Source: Flavobacteriaceae bacterium
GTDB lineage: Bacteria; Bacteroidota; Bacteroidia; Flavobacteriales; Flavobacteriaceae
NCBI GenBank assembly: GCA_030613745.1
Contig: JAUWLK010000132.1
Coordinates: 1-7,349, forward strand
Direction of reading: 5' to 3'
DNA: 7,349 bases
Shown piece by piece: positions 1 to 5,247 of the stretch. The notes below the pieces were generated by a model. That model was not told the DNA's origin. It saw only the letters and a program-made list of their open reading frames with translations, and did no database searches. Position numbers and translations under genes: made by a program. Position 1 is the stretch's first letter; every line of letters starts with the position of its first letter.

Positions 1-331
1 CAATTTGTAACAGCAAAGTTGATTTACCTATACCTGGCTCACCACCCAATAAAACTACCGAACCTTTTACCAAACCTCCACCTAAAACTCTATTTAGTTC
101 ATTATTATTTGTTGGAACTCTGTCTTCTTGAGAAGCAGAAAAATCTTGAATTTTTAAAGCTTTACTTACTCTTTTTGAAGGTGTAGATTGTTTCCAACTT
201 CGTTTCTCTTCTTTTTGGATAATTTCTTCAACAATTGTATTCCACTCATTACAAGAGGTACATTTACCCACCCATTTTGGAAATTGAGCTCCACAATTTT
301 GACAGAAAAATGATGTTTTGGTTTTAGCCAC
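1..331 (-). CDS. radA: DNA repair/recombination ATPase RadA, 5' part (C-terminus off the left edge)
   Basis: RadA (Sms) is a cytoplasmic RecA-like ATPase and DnaB-type helicase that acts on recombination intermediates. The visible 110 codons show the family's N-terminal C4 zinc finger (Cys10, Cys13, Cys24, Cys27, with the FPKWVGKC signature), a linker of about 45 residues, then the start of the ATPase core with Walker A GEPGIGKST at residues 97-105. The remaining RecA core, the KNRFG motif and the Lon-like C-terminal domain lie beyond position 1. The start is GTG at 329-331. Reading upstream in frame there is no ATG before a TAA at 386-388, and the GTG gives the expected MAKTK-like beginning, so GTG initiation is well supported. 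No clear promoter is visible, and the upstream region is filled by repeats. Identity is near certain from the zinc finger and Walker A pair. Confidence 0.95.
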   Translation of the reverse strand, partial: MAKTKTSFFCQNCGAQFPKWVGKCTSCNEWNTIVEEIIQKEEKRSWKQSTPSKRVSKALKIQDFSASQEDRVPTNNNELNRVLGGGLVKGSVVLLGGEPGIGKSTLLLQI

Positions 332-393
332 TATAAAAAAGTTTATTCGTTGATTTGTGTATCTGCTTAATCGTTTTGCGTTAATTTAAGCCC

Positions 394-415
394 TTTGCTT
401 CGCTCGAATTGACAG
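394..415 (-). repeat. Degenerate copy of the TGTCAATTCGAGCG repeat
   Basis: Read on the minus strand this begins CTGTCAATTCGAGCGAAGC. It shares the run TGTCAATTCGAGCG exactly with the repeat at 869-896 and differs by one base there from the copy at 498-525. The second half, beyond GCG, has diverged. It is inverted relative to 498-525, so the two could pair over about 17 bases with two mismatches. Confidence 0.65.
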
Positions 416-463
416 TGTGATTCGCATTTTTAGTTTAGATGCAATCTAATTATCAGTTCCAGT

Positions 464-486
464 CCTTCTGCTGCGCTCATGATAAA
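464..486 (-). repeat. Possible further, very degenerate repeat copy
   Basis: The stretch CTTCTGCTGCGCTCATGATAA resembles, from memory, intergenic Bacteroidota repeats of the CTTCGACTGCGCTCAGGATGACA kind. It lies between two better copies of the related repeat. The match is imperfect and has no internal partner in this window, so this is a weak call. Confidence 0.3.
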
Positions 487-497
487 CTCCGTCGACC

Positions 498-525
498 TTG
501 TCAGTTCGAGCGGAGTCGAGAACGG
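498..525 (+). repeat. Left inverted repeat flanking the GIY-YIG gene
   Basis: This 28-nt stretch is TTGTCA, one variable base, the 18-nt core TTCGAGCGGAGTCGAGAA, then CGG. The same repeat occurs in opposite orientation at 869-896 with an identical TTGTCA head and core. The core can fold on itself through TTCGA and TCGAG around a 6-nt GC-rich loop, the form of REP-like elements. It ends 15 bp before the 3' end of the GIY-YIG gene. A short GGGT/ACCC palindrome (524-537) sits in that gap. Confidence 0.85.
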
Positions 526-540
526 GTTTAAATACCCATC

Positions 541-852
541 TTAATCTTTATATTTATAATGTGTAGCATTTCTACATTCTGATAATATTTGTAGCATATC
601 AAAATTTCCTTTTGCTAAAGCTAATTTTTTCTTAGCACTCCATTTTTTAATTTTATTTTCAAAAGAAATTGCTTGATTTACATCATTAAATTCTTGATAA
701 AAAATTAATTCAACAGGTCTTCTACTGTATGTAAATGACCCTTTATTTTTTCCTTTTTGATGTTCTAAAAGTCGTCTTTCAATATTATTTGTAAAACCTG
801 TATACAATAACCCATCTGCACATTTTAAAATATAAATATAATAAGTTTTCAT
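541..852 (-). CDS. GIY-YIG nuclease family protein (YhbQ/UvrC-N type, standalone)
   Basis: A 103-aa single-domain GIY-YIG endonuclease. The fold's hallmarks are visible: the YIYIL strand (residues 5-9) as the GIY element, YTG at 17-19 as the YIG element, the catalytic arginine in NNIERRLLEH (Arg26), and the metal-binding glutamate Glu65 ahead of the IKKWSAKKK helix. The tail from about residue 84 (FDMLQILSECRNATHY) resembles, as I recall, a C-terminus common in flavobacterial members. Length is normal for standalone UPF0213-like proteins, so it appears intact. ATG at 850-852 is the start; no Shine-Dalgarno or convincing promoter is seen. It lies between radA and lpxH, on the same strand as both, and is tightly bracketed by inverted repeats, which suggests a later arrival. 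Its substrate is unknown: branched or damaged DNA, or the repeats themselves, are possibilities. Confidence 0.9.
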   Translation of the reverse strand: MKTYYIYILKCADGLLYTGFTNNIERRLLEHQKGKNKGSFTYSRRPVELIFYQEFNDVNQAISFENKIKKWSAKKKLALAKGNFDMLQILSECRNATHYKYKD

Positions 853-868
853 AATTTAAGTTTCTTAC

Positions 869-896
869 TCATTCTCGACTCCGCTCGAATTGACAA
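869..896 (-). repeat. Right inverted repeat flanking the GIY-YIG gene
   Basis: On the minus strand this reads TTGTCAA, then the core TTCGAGCGGAGTCGAGAA minus its first T overlap, then TGA. It matches 498-525 in the head and the whole 18-nt core. It lies 16 bp upstream of the nuclease start codon, so it would be in that gene's leader or promoter region and could also act in its regulation. Confidence 0.85.
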
Positions 897-921
897 TATT
901 ACAAAATCTCTAAATTAAGAA

Positions 922-1671
922 TTATTTAAATGATTTTAATTCCAAATTATCTCCATCAAAAACGGCATAAGTAAAATGGGTTATCCAATCACCAGTATTG
1001 ATGTATTTACTATTTTTATTCAAATCAATTTCCATGGGTAAATGACGATGTCCAAAAAGAAAATAATCGTAATGTTTAACTTCTAATTTCTTCTTAGCAT
1101 ATTGTACCAACCATTCATTTTCTTCACCTAAAAATTTAACGTCTTCATCTCCTGAGATTAATTTATTTTTAGTTGATAAATATTGCGCTAAACTAACACC
1201 GAGATCGGGATGTAACCATTTATAAAACCATTTTGATACAGGATTAGTAAATACTTTTTTCATACGTTTATAGCCTTTGTCTCCCGGGCCTAAACCATCA
1301 CCATGACCAATTAAAAAAGTTTTATTATTAAAAGTAAATTCTTTAGATTGATAATAAGTCGGTATTTTTAATTCGGTTTCAAAGTAATCTTTCATCCATA
1401 AATCATGATTTCCAACAAAAAAATAAATCGGAATACCACTATCACGAATTTCAGCCAATTTTCCCAAAACCCTAACAAAACCTTTTGGTACTACTTTTTT
1501 ATATTCAAACCAAAAATCAAACAAATCACCTAATAAAAAAATAGCTTCTGCGTCTTTTTTTATCTGATCTAACCAAAGGACAAATTTCTTTTCTCGAATC
1601 AAGCTTTTTTCAAAAGATGGAATTCCAAAATGCTGATCTGAAGCGAAATATATTTTTTTGTTTTTGTCCAT
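922..1671 (-). CDS. lpxH: UDP-2,3-diacylglucosamine diphosphatase (LpxH-type metallophosphoesterase)
   Basis: LpxH hydrolyses UDP-2,3-diacylglucosamine to lipid X and UMP, a step of lipid A synthesis at the inner membrane surface. The 249-aa product has the calcineurin-like metal sites in order: DQH at residues 12-14, GDLFDFW at 48-54, GNHD at 87-90, GHGD at 122-125 and GHRH at 207-210. Together these give a full dinuclear (Mn-type) centre. GPGDKGYK after the GHGD motif and a region rich in aromatic residues (148-165), where a membrane-facing cap would lie, agree with LpxH-like enzymes of Bacteroidota. Start is ATG at 1669-1671. It follows queD by 44 bp on the same strand, so cotranscription with kbl and queD is likely. 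The family is certain. The exact substrate is inferred from similarity, as related metallophosphoesterases exist. Confidence 0.88.
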   Translation of the reverse strand: MDKNKKIYFASDQHFGIPSFEKSLIREKKFVLWLDQIKKDAEAIFLLGDLFDFWFEYKKVVPKGFVRVLGKLAEIRDSGIPIYFFVGNHDLWMKDYFETELKIPTYYQSKEFTFNNKTFLIGHGDGLGPGDKGYKRMKKVFTNPVSKWFYKWLHPDLGVSLAQYLSTKNKLISGDEDVKFLGEENEWLVQYAKKKLEVKHYDYFLFGHRHLPMEIDLNKNSKYINTGDWITHFTYAVFDGDNLELKSFK

Positions 1672-1675
1672 TCAA

Positions 1676-1703
1676 AAGATTCCTGTTTACACGGAAATGA
1701 CAG
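1676..1703 (-). repeat. Hairpin repeat in the queD-lpxH gap
   Basis: On the minus strand this reads CTGTCATTTCCGTGTAAACA followed by GGAATCTT. TTCC (1680-1683) pairs with GGAA (1693-1696), extended by GT/AC across a one-base bulge, with a 4-base loop. It resembles, from memory, widespread intergenic repeats of the form TGTCATTCC...GGAATCT. It shares the TGTCAnTTC head and the GAAT end with the repeats flanking the GIY-YIG gene. It would sit in the lpxH leader of a kbl-queD-lpxH transcript. Confidence 0.55.
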
Positions 1704-1715
1704 TTAAGTTAATTG

Positions 1716-2168
1716 TTATTCTTGATCACTGGCAAACCATTCAGCATAAGAGTTTGCAGTTTCATATAATTTTAACGAATGTAAGGAAACATTTTGAGGT
1801 AATTGTGATTTTATTCTATCTGCAAAATCAAATAACATATTTTCACTAGTTGGTTGGTAAGAAACCAAAACTATTTTATGTGAATACCCTTCAATAGTTT
1901 TTGCAAGTTCTATATGTGGTGAATTTTGATTTAGCACTACTGCATGATCAAAAACATTAACAATTTGCTCTTTTACCATTTTTTTTAGATCCCCAAAATC
2001 TAACACCATTCCATTTTTAGGATTATCCAAATCATTTATCGGTTTACCAATAACTGTAACATATAAATGATAACTGTGCCCATGAATATTTTTACATTTT
2101 CCGTCATAACCATATAAAGCATGTGCTGATTCAAAGTCGAAGTGTTTGGTAATTCTTATATTATTCAT
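1716..2168 (-). CDS. queD: 6-carboxytetrahydropterin synthase QueD (PTPS family)
   Basis: QueD converts 7,8-dihydroneopterin triphosphate to 6-carboxy-5,6,7,8-tetrahydropterin, the second step to preQ0 and queuosine in tRNA. The 150-aa protein shows the zinc ligands His16 (in FESAHAL), His29 and His31 (in the HGH motif), the catalytic Cys25 in CKNIHGH, the Asp74-His75 pair in FDHAVVLN, the PTSEN motif (around 113) and the pterin-binding Glu136 near the C-terminus. This CxxxHGH form fits QueD or 6-pyruvoyl-tetrahydropterin synthase rather than the PTPS-III (folate) type. QueD is the usual role in bacteria. Start is ATG at 2166-2168. It lies 27 bp downstream of kbl. No other queuosine gene is in the window. 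Confidence 0.9.
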   Translation of the reverse strand: MNNIRITKHFDFESAHALYGYDGKCKNIHGHSYHLYVTVIGKPINDLDNPKNGMVLDFGDLKKMVKEQIVNVFDHAVVLNQNSPHIELAKTIEGYSHKIVLVSYQPTSENMLFDFADRIKSQLPQNVSLHSLKLYETANSYAEWFASDQE

Positions 2169-2195
2169 AATAGGATTAATTATCTTTAGATTCTA

Positions 2196-3389
2196 TTAAA
2201 TCACATTTAATTCTTTTCCTACTTTAATAAATGCGGCTACAGCTTTTTCAATATGTTCTTTACTATGTGCTGCACTTAATTGTACTCTAATTCTAGCTTT
2301 ATCTTTGGGTACAACCGGAAAGAAAAACCCGATTACATAAATTCCTTCTTTTAATAAAGCATTTGCCATGTCTTGTGATAGTTTCGCATCGTAAAGCATC
2401 ACTGGTACAATTGCTGCATCAGCCCCAACCAAATCAAAACCAGCCATCTCCATTTTACTTCTAAAATAATTAGTATTTTCTTCTAATTTATCACGTAATG
2501 AAGTATCTGTGTCAATCATTTCAAAAACTTTTAAGGAAGCACCAACAATTGCCGGAGCTAATGAATTTGAAAATAAATACGGTCTTGAACGCTGACGTAA
2601 AATTTCAATAATTTCTTTTTTACCCGTTGTGTATCCTCCCATTGCACCGCCAAGTGCTTTTCCTAAAGTTCCGGTAACAATATCTACTCGTTCCATTACA
2701 TTTTTGAGTTCTACTGTTCCTCTTCCGGTTTTACCGATAAACCCTGCAGCATGACATTCGTCAACCATAACTAAAGCATCATATTTATCAGCCAAATCAC
2801 AAATCTTATCAAGTTGTGCAACAATTCCATCCATTGAAAAAACACCATCAGTAACAATTATTTTAAAACGATGATCTTGTTTATTAGCTTCTATCAATTG
2901 TTTTTCAAGATCTGCCATATCATTATTCGCATACCGATAACGAGCAGCTTTACATAGTCTAACACCATCAATAATTGAAGCGTGATTTAACGAGTCAGAA
3001 ATAATAGCATCCTCTTTACTTAATAAAGGTTCAAAAAACCCACCATTAGCATCAAAGGCTGCAGCATATAAAATCGTGTCTTCTGTTTTATAAAAATCAG
3101 CTATTTTTTGTTCTAATTCTTTATGAATATCTTGTGTTCCACAAATAAATCTCACTGATGACATTCCATAACCATGTGTATTCATTGCATCTTTTGCTGC
3201 TTGAATTACTTCTGGATTATTCGATAAACCTAAATAATTATTGGCACAAAAATTAATAACTTCTTCTCCCGTTGAAATTTTTATTACTGCATCTTGTGAA
3301 CTTGTAATAATTCGCTCACTTTTATACAAACCTGCTTCTTTTATATCTTGTAGTTCGTTTTGTAAATGTTGTTTTATTTTACCGTACAT
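2196..3389 (-). CDS. kbl: Glycine C-acetyltransferase (2-amino-3-ketobutyrate CoA ligase)
   Basis: Kbl is a PLP enzyme of the alpha-oxoamine synthase family. It cleaves 2-amino-3-oxobutyrate with CoA to glycine and acetyl-CoA, the second step of threonine breakdown after threonine dehydrogenase. The 397-aa protein aligns nearly end to end with E. coli Kbl (398 aa) as I recall it. Shared blocks include ERIITS, INFCANNYLGL, SVRFICGTQD, LNHASIIDGVRLCKA, TDGVFSMDG, RQRSRPYLFSNSLAPAIV and GIYVxGFFxPVVPK. The PLP lysine is Lys244 in GTLGKALGG, with Asp210 and His213 in DECHAAGF and the stacking His136. The close match separates it from 8-amino-7-oxononanoate synthase, serine palmitoyltransferase and 5-aminolevulinate synthase. 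Start is ATG at 3387-3389. It is probably the first gene of kbl-queD-lpxH. The usual partner tdh is not in the window. Confidence 0.95.
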   Translation of the reverse strand: MYGKIKQHLQNELQDIKEAGLYKSERIITSSQDAVIKISTGEEVINFCANNYLGLSNNPEVIQAAKDAMNTHGYGMSSVRFICGTQDIHKELEQKIADFYKTEDTILYAAAFDANGGFFEPLLSKEDAIISDSLNHASIIDGVRLCKAARYRYANNDMADLEKQLIEANKQDHRFKIIVTDGVFSMDGIVAQLDKICDLADKYDALVMVDECHAAGFIGKTGRGTVELKNVMERVDIVTGTLGKALGGAMGGYTTGKKEIIEILRQRSRPYLFSNSLAPAIVGASLKVFEMIDTDTSLRDKLEENTNYFRSKMEMAGFDLVGADAAIVPVMLYDAKLSQDMANALLKEGIYVIGFFFPVVPKDKARIRVQLSAAHSKEHIEKAVAAFIKVGKELNVI

Positions 3390-3455
3390 GTTTTGTTTTA
3401 TTTGAAATTCTTACCTAAAATATATAAACCAATCTATTTTAAATTTTAGATGATA

Positions 3456-3463
3456 CAAAAGTA
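3456..3463 (-). promoter_or_regulatory. Candidate flavobacterial -7 element for kbl-queD-lpxH
   Basis: The minus strand reads TACTTTTG, which fits the Bacteroidota -7 consensus TAnnTTTG. Transcription would begin near 3449 and give a leader of about 60 nt before the kbl ATG. No TTG -33 box is seen at the expected 17-23 nt upstream, so this rests on the -7 match and its position. Confidence 0.5.
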
Positions 3464-3496
3464 ATGAATTATCATTTATTTAATCTTTGAGATTTG

Positions 3497-3504
3497 TATT
3501 TTTG
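3497..3504 (+). promoter_or_regulatory. Candidate -7 element for the orphan gene at 3602
   Basis: TATTTTTG fits TAnnTTTG. Transcription from about 3511 would give a leader of roughly 90 nt containing both hairpins at 3531-3585. No -33 TTG is present at proper spacing, and the surroundings are T-rich, so a chance match is possible. Confidence 0.3.
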
Positions 3505-3530
3505 ATTTTTTAAATTAAAGGTTAAACCTA

Positions 3531-3585
3531 GATCCCGCTGGAATATGGGGATTAATTCGACTTACCACGCCAAAGGCATGGAGTC
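3531..3585 (+). other. Two tandem hairpins in a GC-richer patch upstream of the orphan gene
   Basis: Hairpin 1: GATCCC (3531-3536) pairs with GGGATT (3548-3553, ending in a G-T pair) around an 11-nt loop. Hairpin 2: GACT (3559-3562) pairs with AGTC (3582-3585), then after a TA bulge CCA with TGG and GCC with GGC, around an AAA loop, with a single C/A mismatch (3568/3578). The patch stands out from its AT-rich surroundings and ends 16 bp before the ATG at 3602. Hairpin 2 looks like a once-perfect CCACGCC/GGCGTGG stem with one change, which suggests a decayed REP-like repeat. The alternative is a structured 5' leader controlling the gene. There is no U-tract, so it is not a plain intrinsic terminator. 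Confidence 0.55.
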
Positions 3586-3601
3586 TCATTAAAAATACTA
3601 G

Positions 3602-3952
3602 ATGTCTCGAGATAAAAAAATAAAAATACAGTGGGAAGAAATAAGAGATAAAGTCTCTAAAAAATTTGGAGGAGGAGAAACTTTAGATATTGATTCTATA
3701 ATTTACCTTATTGGTGTTCAGGAGCTAGGTAAAGGATTTCAAAAATTTCAAAAAGATGAAAAAGTCAATATCATGCATATTGCTATTTGTAAATTATTAG
3801 AACCTTTTGGTTATTATGAATTTGAATATTTTGATAAAGATGGGTGGCCTCACTACAAAATTATAGATGAATTACCTTTTTTAAAATCTGGAGAACAAAG
3901 TGTTTTAATGAAAGAAGCTATTGTGATGTATTTTGAAGAAAGAAGTTACTAA
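3602..3952 (+). CDS. Conserved hypothetical protein, 116 aa
   Basis: I cannot assign a function. The product is soluble, rich in Lys, Glu and Asp, with no signal peptide, membrane segment or cysteine pair. Residues 1-22 look like a charged helix, 28-45 a hydrophobic helix (IDSIIYLIGVQELGKGF), 55-68 another helix (VNIMHIAICKLLEPFG), 71-88 an aromatic and acidic stretch (YYEFEYFDKDGWPHYK) that could form beta strands, and 90-116 a final helix after LPFLKSGEQS. I recall similar short proteins with a conserved LPxLKxGEQSVLMKEAI ending in other Flavobacteriia, which supports a real gene. A TAG codon directly precedes the ATG at 3602, so translation cannot begin further upstream in frame. It stands alone: divergent from kbl, convergent with dprA, and preceded by two hairpins. 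Codon use looks like that of its neighbours. Confidence 0.8.
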   Translation: MSRDKKIKIQWEEIRDKVSKKFGGGETLDIDSIIYLIGVQELGKGFQKFQKDEKVNIMHIAICKLLEPFGYYEFEYFDKDGWPHYKIIDELPFLKSGEQSVLMKEAIVMYFEERSY

Positions 3953-4025
3953 ATAAACTAGCCTTGTTGTCATTTTTAGTTGTTAGAAATATTAGTAAAA
4001 AAATATACACAAATAACAAATAAAT

Positions 4026-5132
4026 CTAAACTGCTTCAAACATTTTTCCAGGTAAAGGTTTTGTCACACCTTTTAATTCTAAATTTAAAAGCAATGTTGC
4101 TGTTTTATGAATGGGATATTTACAGTTTAATGCAATTAGGTCTAAATTTTGTTTACCCTCTTTCATTAAATAATTATAAATGTTTTCTTCATGCTCACTT
4201 AGCTCAACAAACAATTGTTTTTGAATGGGAGCCTTTACTTTTTTATCTTTTGTTTGCCAATTTAAAATATAAGCCAAATCTTTTGCTGTGTTAATCAATG
4301 CTGCCTGATTTGTTTTAATTAATTGATTACAACCATTACTGTAAATATCAGTAGTTCTTCCTGGTACTGCAAAAACATCTCGATTATATGAATTTGCTAT
4401 TCCAGCAGTTATCAATGATCCTCCTTTATCAGCAGACTCAATCACAATTGTTGCTTCTGATAAACCTGCAACAATTCTATTGCGCTTTACAAAATTTTCT
4501 CTGTCAGGATTTGTTTTTGACCAAAATTCAGTAAAAAGCCCTCCATTTTCTTGCATTTTTAATGCTTCCTTTTTATGTTTTTTTGGATAAATATCATCCA
4601 AACCGTGCGCTAAAACAGCAATGGTTTGTAAATTATTTTTTAATGCTTGTTGATGTGTAAAAATGTCAATTCCGTAAGCTAAGCCACTAATTATTATCGG
4701 ATCAAATGTTTTTAATTCTGAAATAAATTCTTCTAAAAAAGTTTTACCATAATTAGTTATCATCCTTGTTCCAACAATACTAATAATTTTTTTATGTTTT
4801 AAATTAATATTTCCTTTTTGAAAAAGTAAAATCGGACCATCAACACAATGTTTTAATTTTTCAGGATAATTTTCATTTAAAAATGTAGTGGTTTGTATAT
4901 TGTTCCTGTTAATGAAATCATATTCTTTTTCAGCTTTCTTTATAAGAGATGAATCTTTTAATCCTTTAATGATATAAGAACCTATACCCGGTATTTTTTC
5001 TAAATTTTTTGATTTTTCTTGAAATACTGCCTGAGCACTTCCACAATGAGCGATTAATTTTTTTGCGTTGATGTCTCCTATCCCATTAGCAGATTGTATG
5101 GCTAAATAATATAAAATGTCAGTATTTTTCAT
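4026..5132 (-). CDS. dprA: DNA-processing protein DprA (Smf)
   Basis: DprA binds incoming single-stranded DNA during natural transformation and loads RecA; it is also conserved in bacteria not known to transform. The 368-aa protein has N-terminal helix-hairpin-helix motifs (GIGDINAKK about 17-25, IPGIGSYIIKGL 47-58), then the extended Rossmann fold with GTR at 121-123, SGLAYGID at 149-156, GGLFTEF near 197-203, KRNRIVAGLS at 216-225, GGSLITA at 237-243 and VFAVPG at 253-258. A winged-helix domain follows from about 312. All key family motifs are present. An in-frame ATG lies 27 nt further upstream (5159), but ATG at 5130-5132 gives MKNTDILYYLA, which matches where family members begin, so I chose it. 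The gene is divergent from the SPOR-protein gene. No promoter is clear on its strand. Confidence 0.94.
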   Translation of the reverse strand: MKNTDILYYLAIQSANGIGDINAKKLIAHCGSAQAVFQEKSKNLEKIPGIGSYIIKGLKDSSLIKKAEKEYDFINRNNIQTTTFLNENYPEKLKHCVDGPILLFQKGNINLKHKKIISIVGTRMITNYGKTFLEEFISELKTFDPIIISGLAYGIDIFTHQQALKNNLQTIAVLAHGLDDIYPKKHKKEALKMQENGGLFTEFWSKTNPDRENFVKRNRIVAGLSEATIVIESADKGGSLITAGIANSYNRDVFAVPGRTTDIYSNGCNQLIKTNQAALINTAKDLAYILNWQTKDKKVKAPIQKQLFVELSEHEENIYNYLMKEGKQNLDLIALNCKYPIHKTATLLLNLELKGVTKPLPGKMFEAV

Positions 5133-5187
5133 GTTAAAACTGTAAATTTCAATATACAAAACATTTGTTAATAAAAATATTTCGCTT

Positions 5188-5220
5188 TTTGTAAATTCGT
5201 TTTGATTTTTTTTAGATTTG
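5188..5220 (+). promoter_or_regulatory. Flavobacterial promoter for the HU-CCDC81/SPOR gene
   Basis: A TTTG -33 box at 5188-5191 is followed after 21 nt by TAGATTTG at 5213-5220, an exact match to TAnnTTTG. Spacing is within the 17-23 nt typical of Flavobacterium promoters. Transcription would start near 5227. The TTG at 5218-5220 is then part of the promoter and could not be the start codon of that transcript. Confidence 0.65.
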
Positions 5221-5247
5221 TTAAAGAAAATTAAATCCCCTAATCTA

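Larger units (their letters stand above)
498..896. mobile_element. Candidate compact element: inverted repeat, GIY-YIG nuclease gene, inverted repeat
   Basis: A 399-bp unit in which one small nuclease gene (541-852) is bracketed by inverted copies of a 28-nt repeat, with spacers of 15 bp on the left and 16 bp on the right. Seen directly: the repeats, their orientation and the near-symmetrical spacing. From family knowledge: GIY-YIG nucleases include mobile homing endonucleases, and REP-type repeats can be spread by an adjacent nuclease or transposase, as with RAYT proteins. That this unit moves, or that the nuclease acts on the repeats, is inference. I found no target-site duplication just outside 498 and 896, and there is no transposase. 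The alternative is a resident gene that gained repeats on both sides. Confidence 0.4.

Noticed and set aside
1658..1849. 63-aa plus-strand reading frame across the lpxH-queD junction
   Set aside because: It runs antisense to the queD 3' end and the lpxH start, has no recognisable domain or promoter, and is explained as a shadow of the minus-strand genes and the hairpin repeat.
3521..3527. GTTAAAC as an integron attC core site (GTTRRRY)
   Set aside because: No matching RYYYAAC partner or attC-type folded structure is present at the right distance, and no integrase is in the window.
3956..3981. AACTA/TAGTT stem as a terminator between the 3602 gene and dprA
   Set aside because: Only 5 AT-rich base pairs with a 16-nt loop and no following T-tract.
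3967..3990. TTGTCATTTTTAG...GAAAT as another copy of the TTGTCA repeat
   Set aside because: Only the TTGTCA head and a GAAAT end match. The core is missing and the sequence is AT-rich enough for chance.
3980..4294. 104-aa plus-strand reading frame opposite the dprA 3' end
   Set aside because: Its sequence is hydrophobic and low-complexity, as expected from antisense of an AT-rich gene. DprA motifs are unambiguous on the other strand.
5133..5159. Upstream ATG (5159) as the dprA start, adding nine residues
   Set aside because: The added residues (MYIEIYSFN) are not family-like, and ATG at 5132 gives the expected N-terminus just before the helix-hairpin-helix region.
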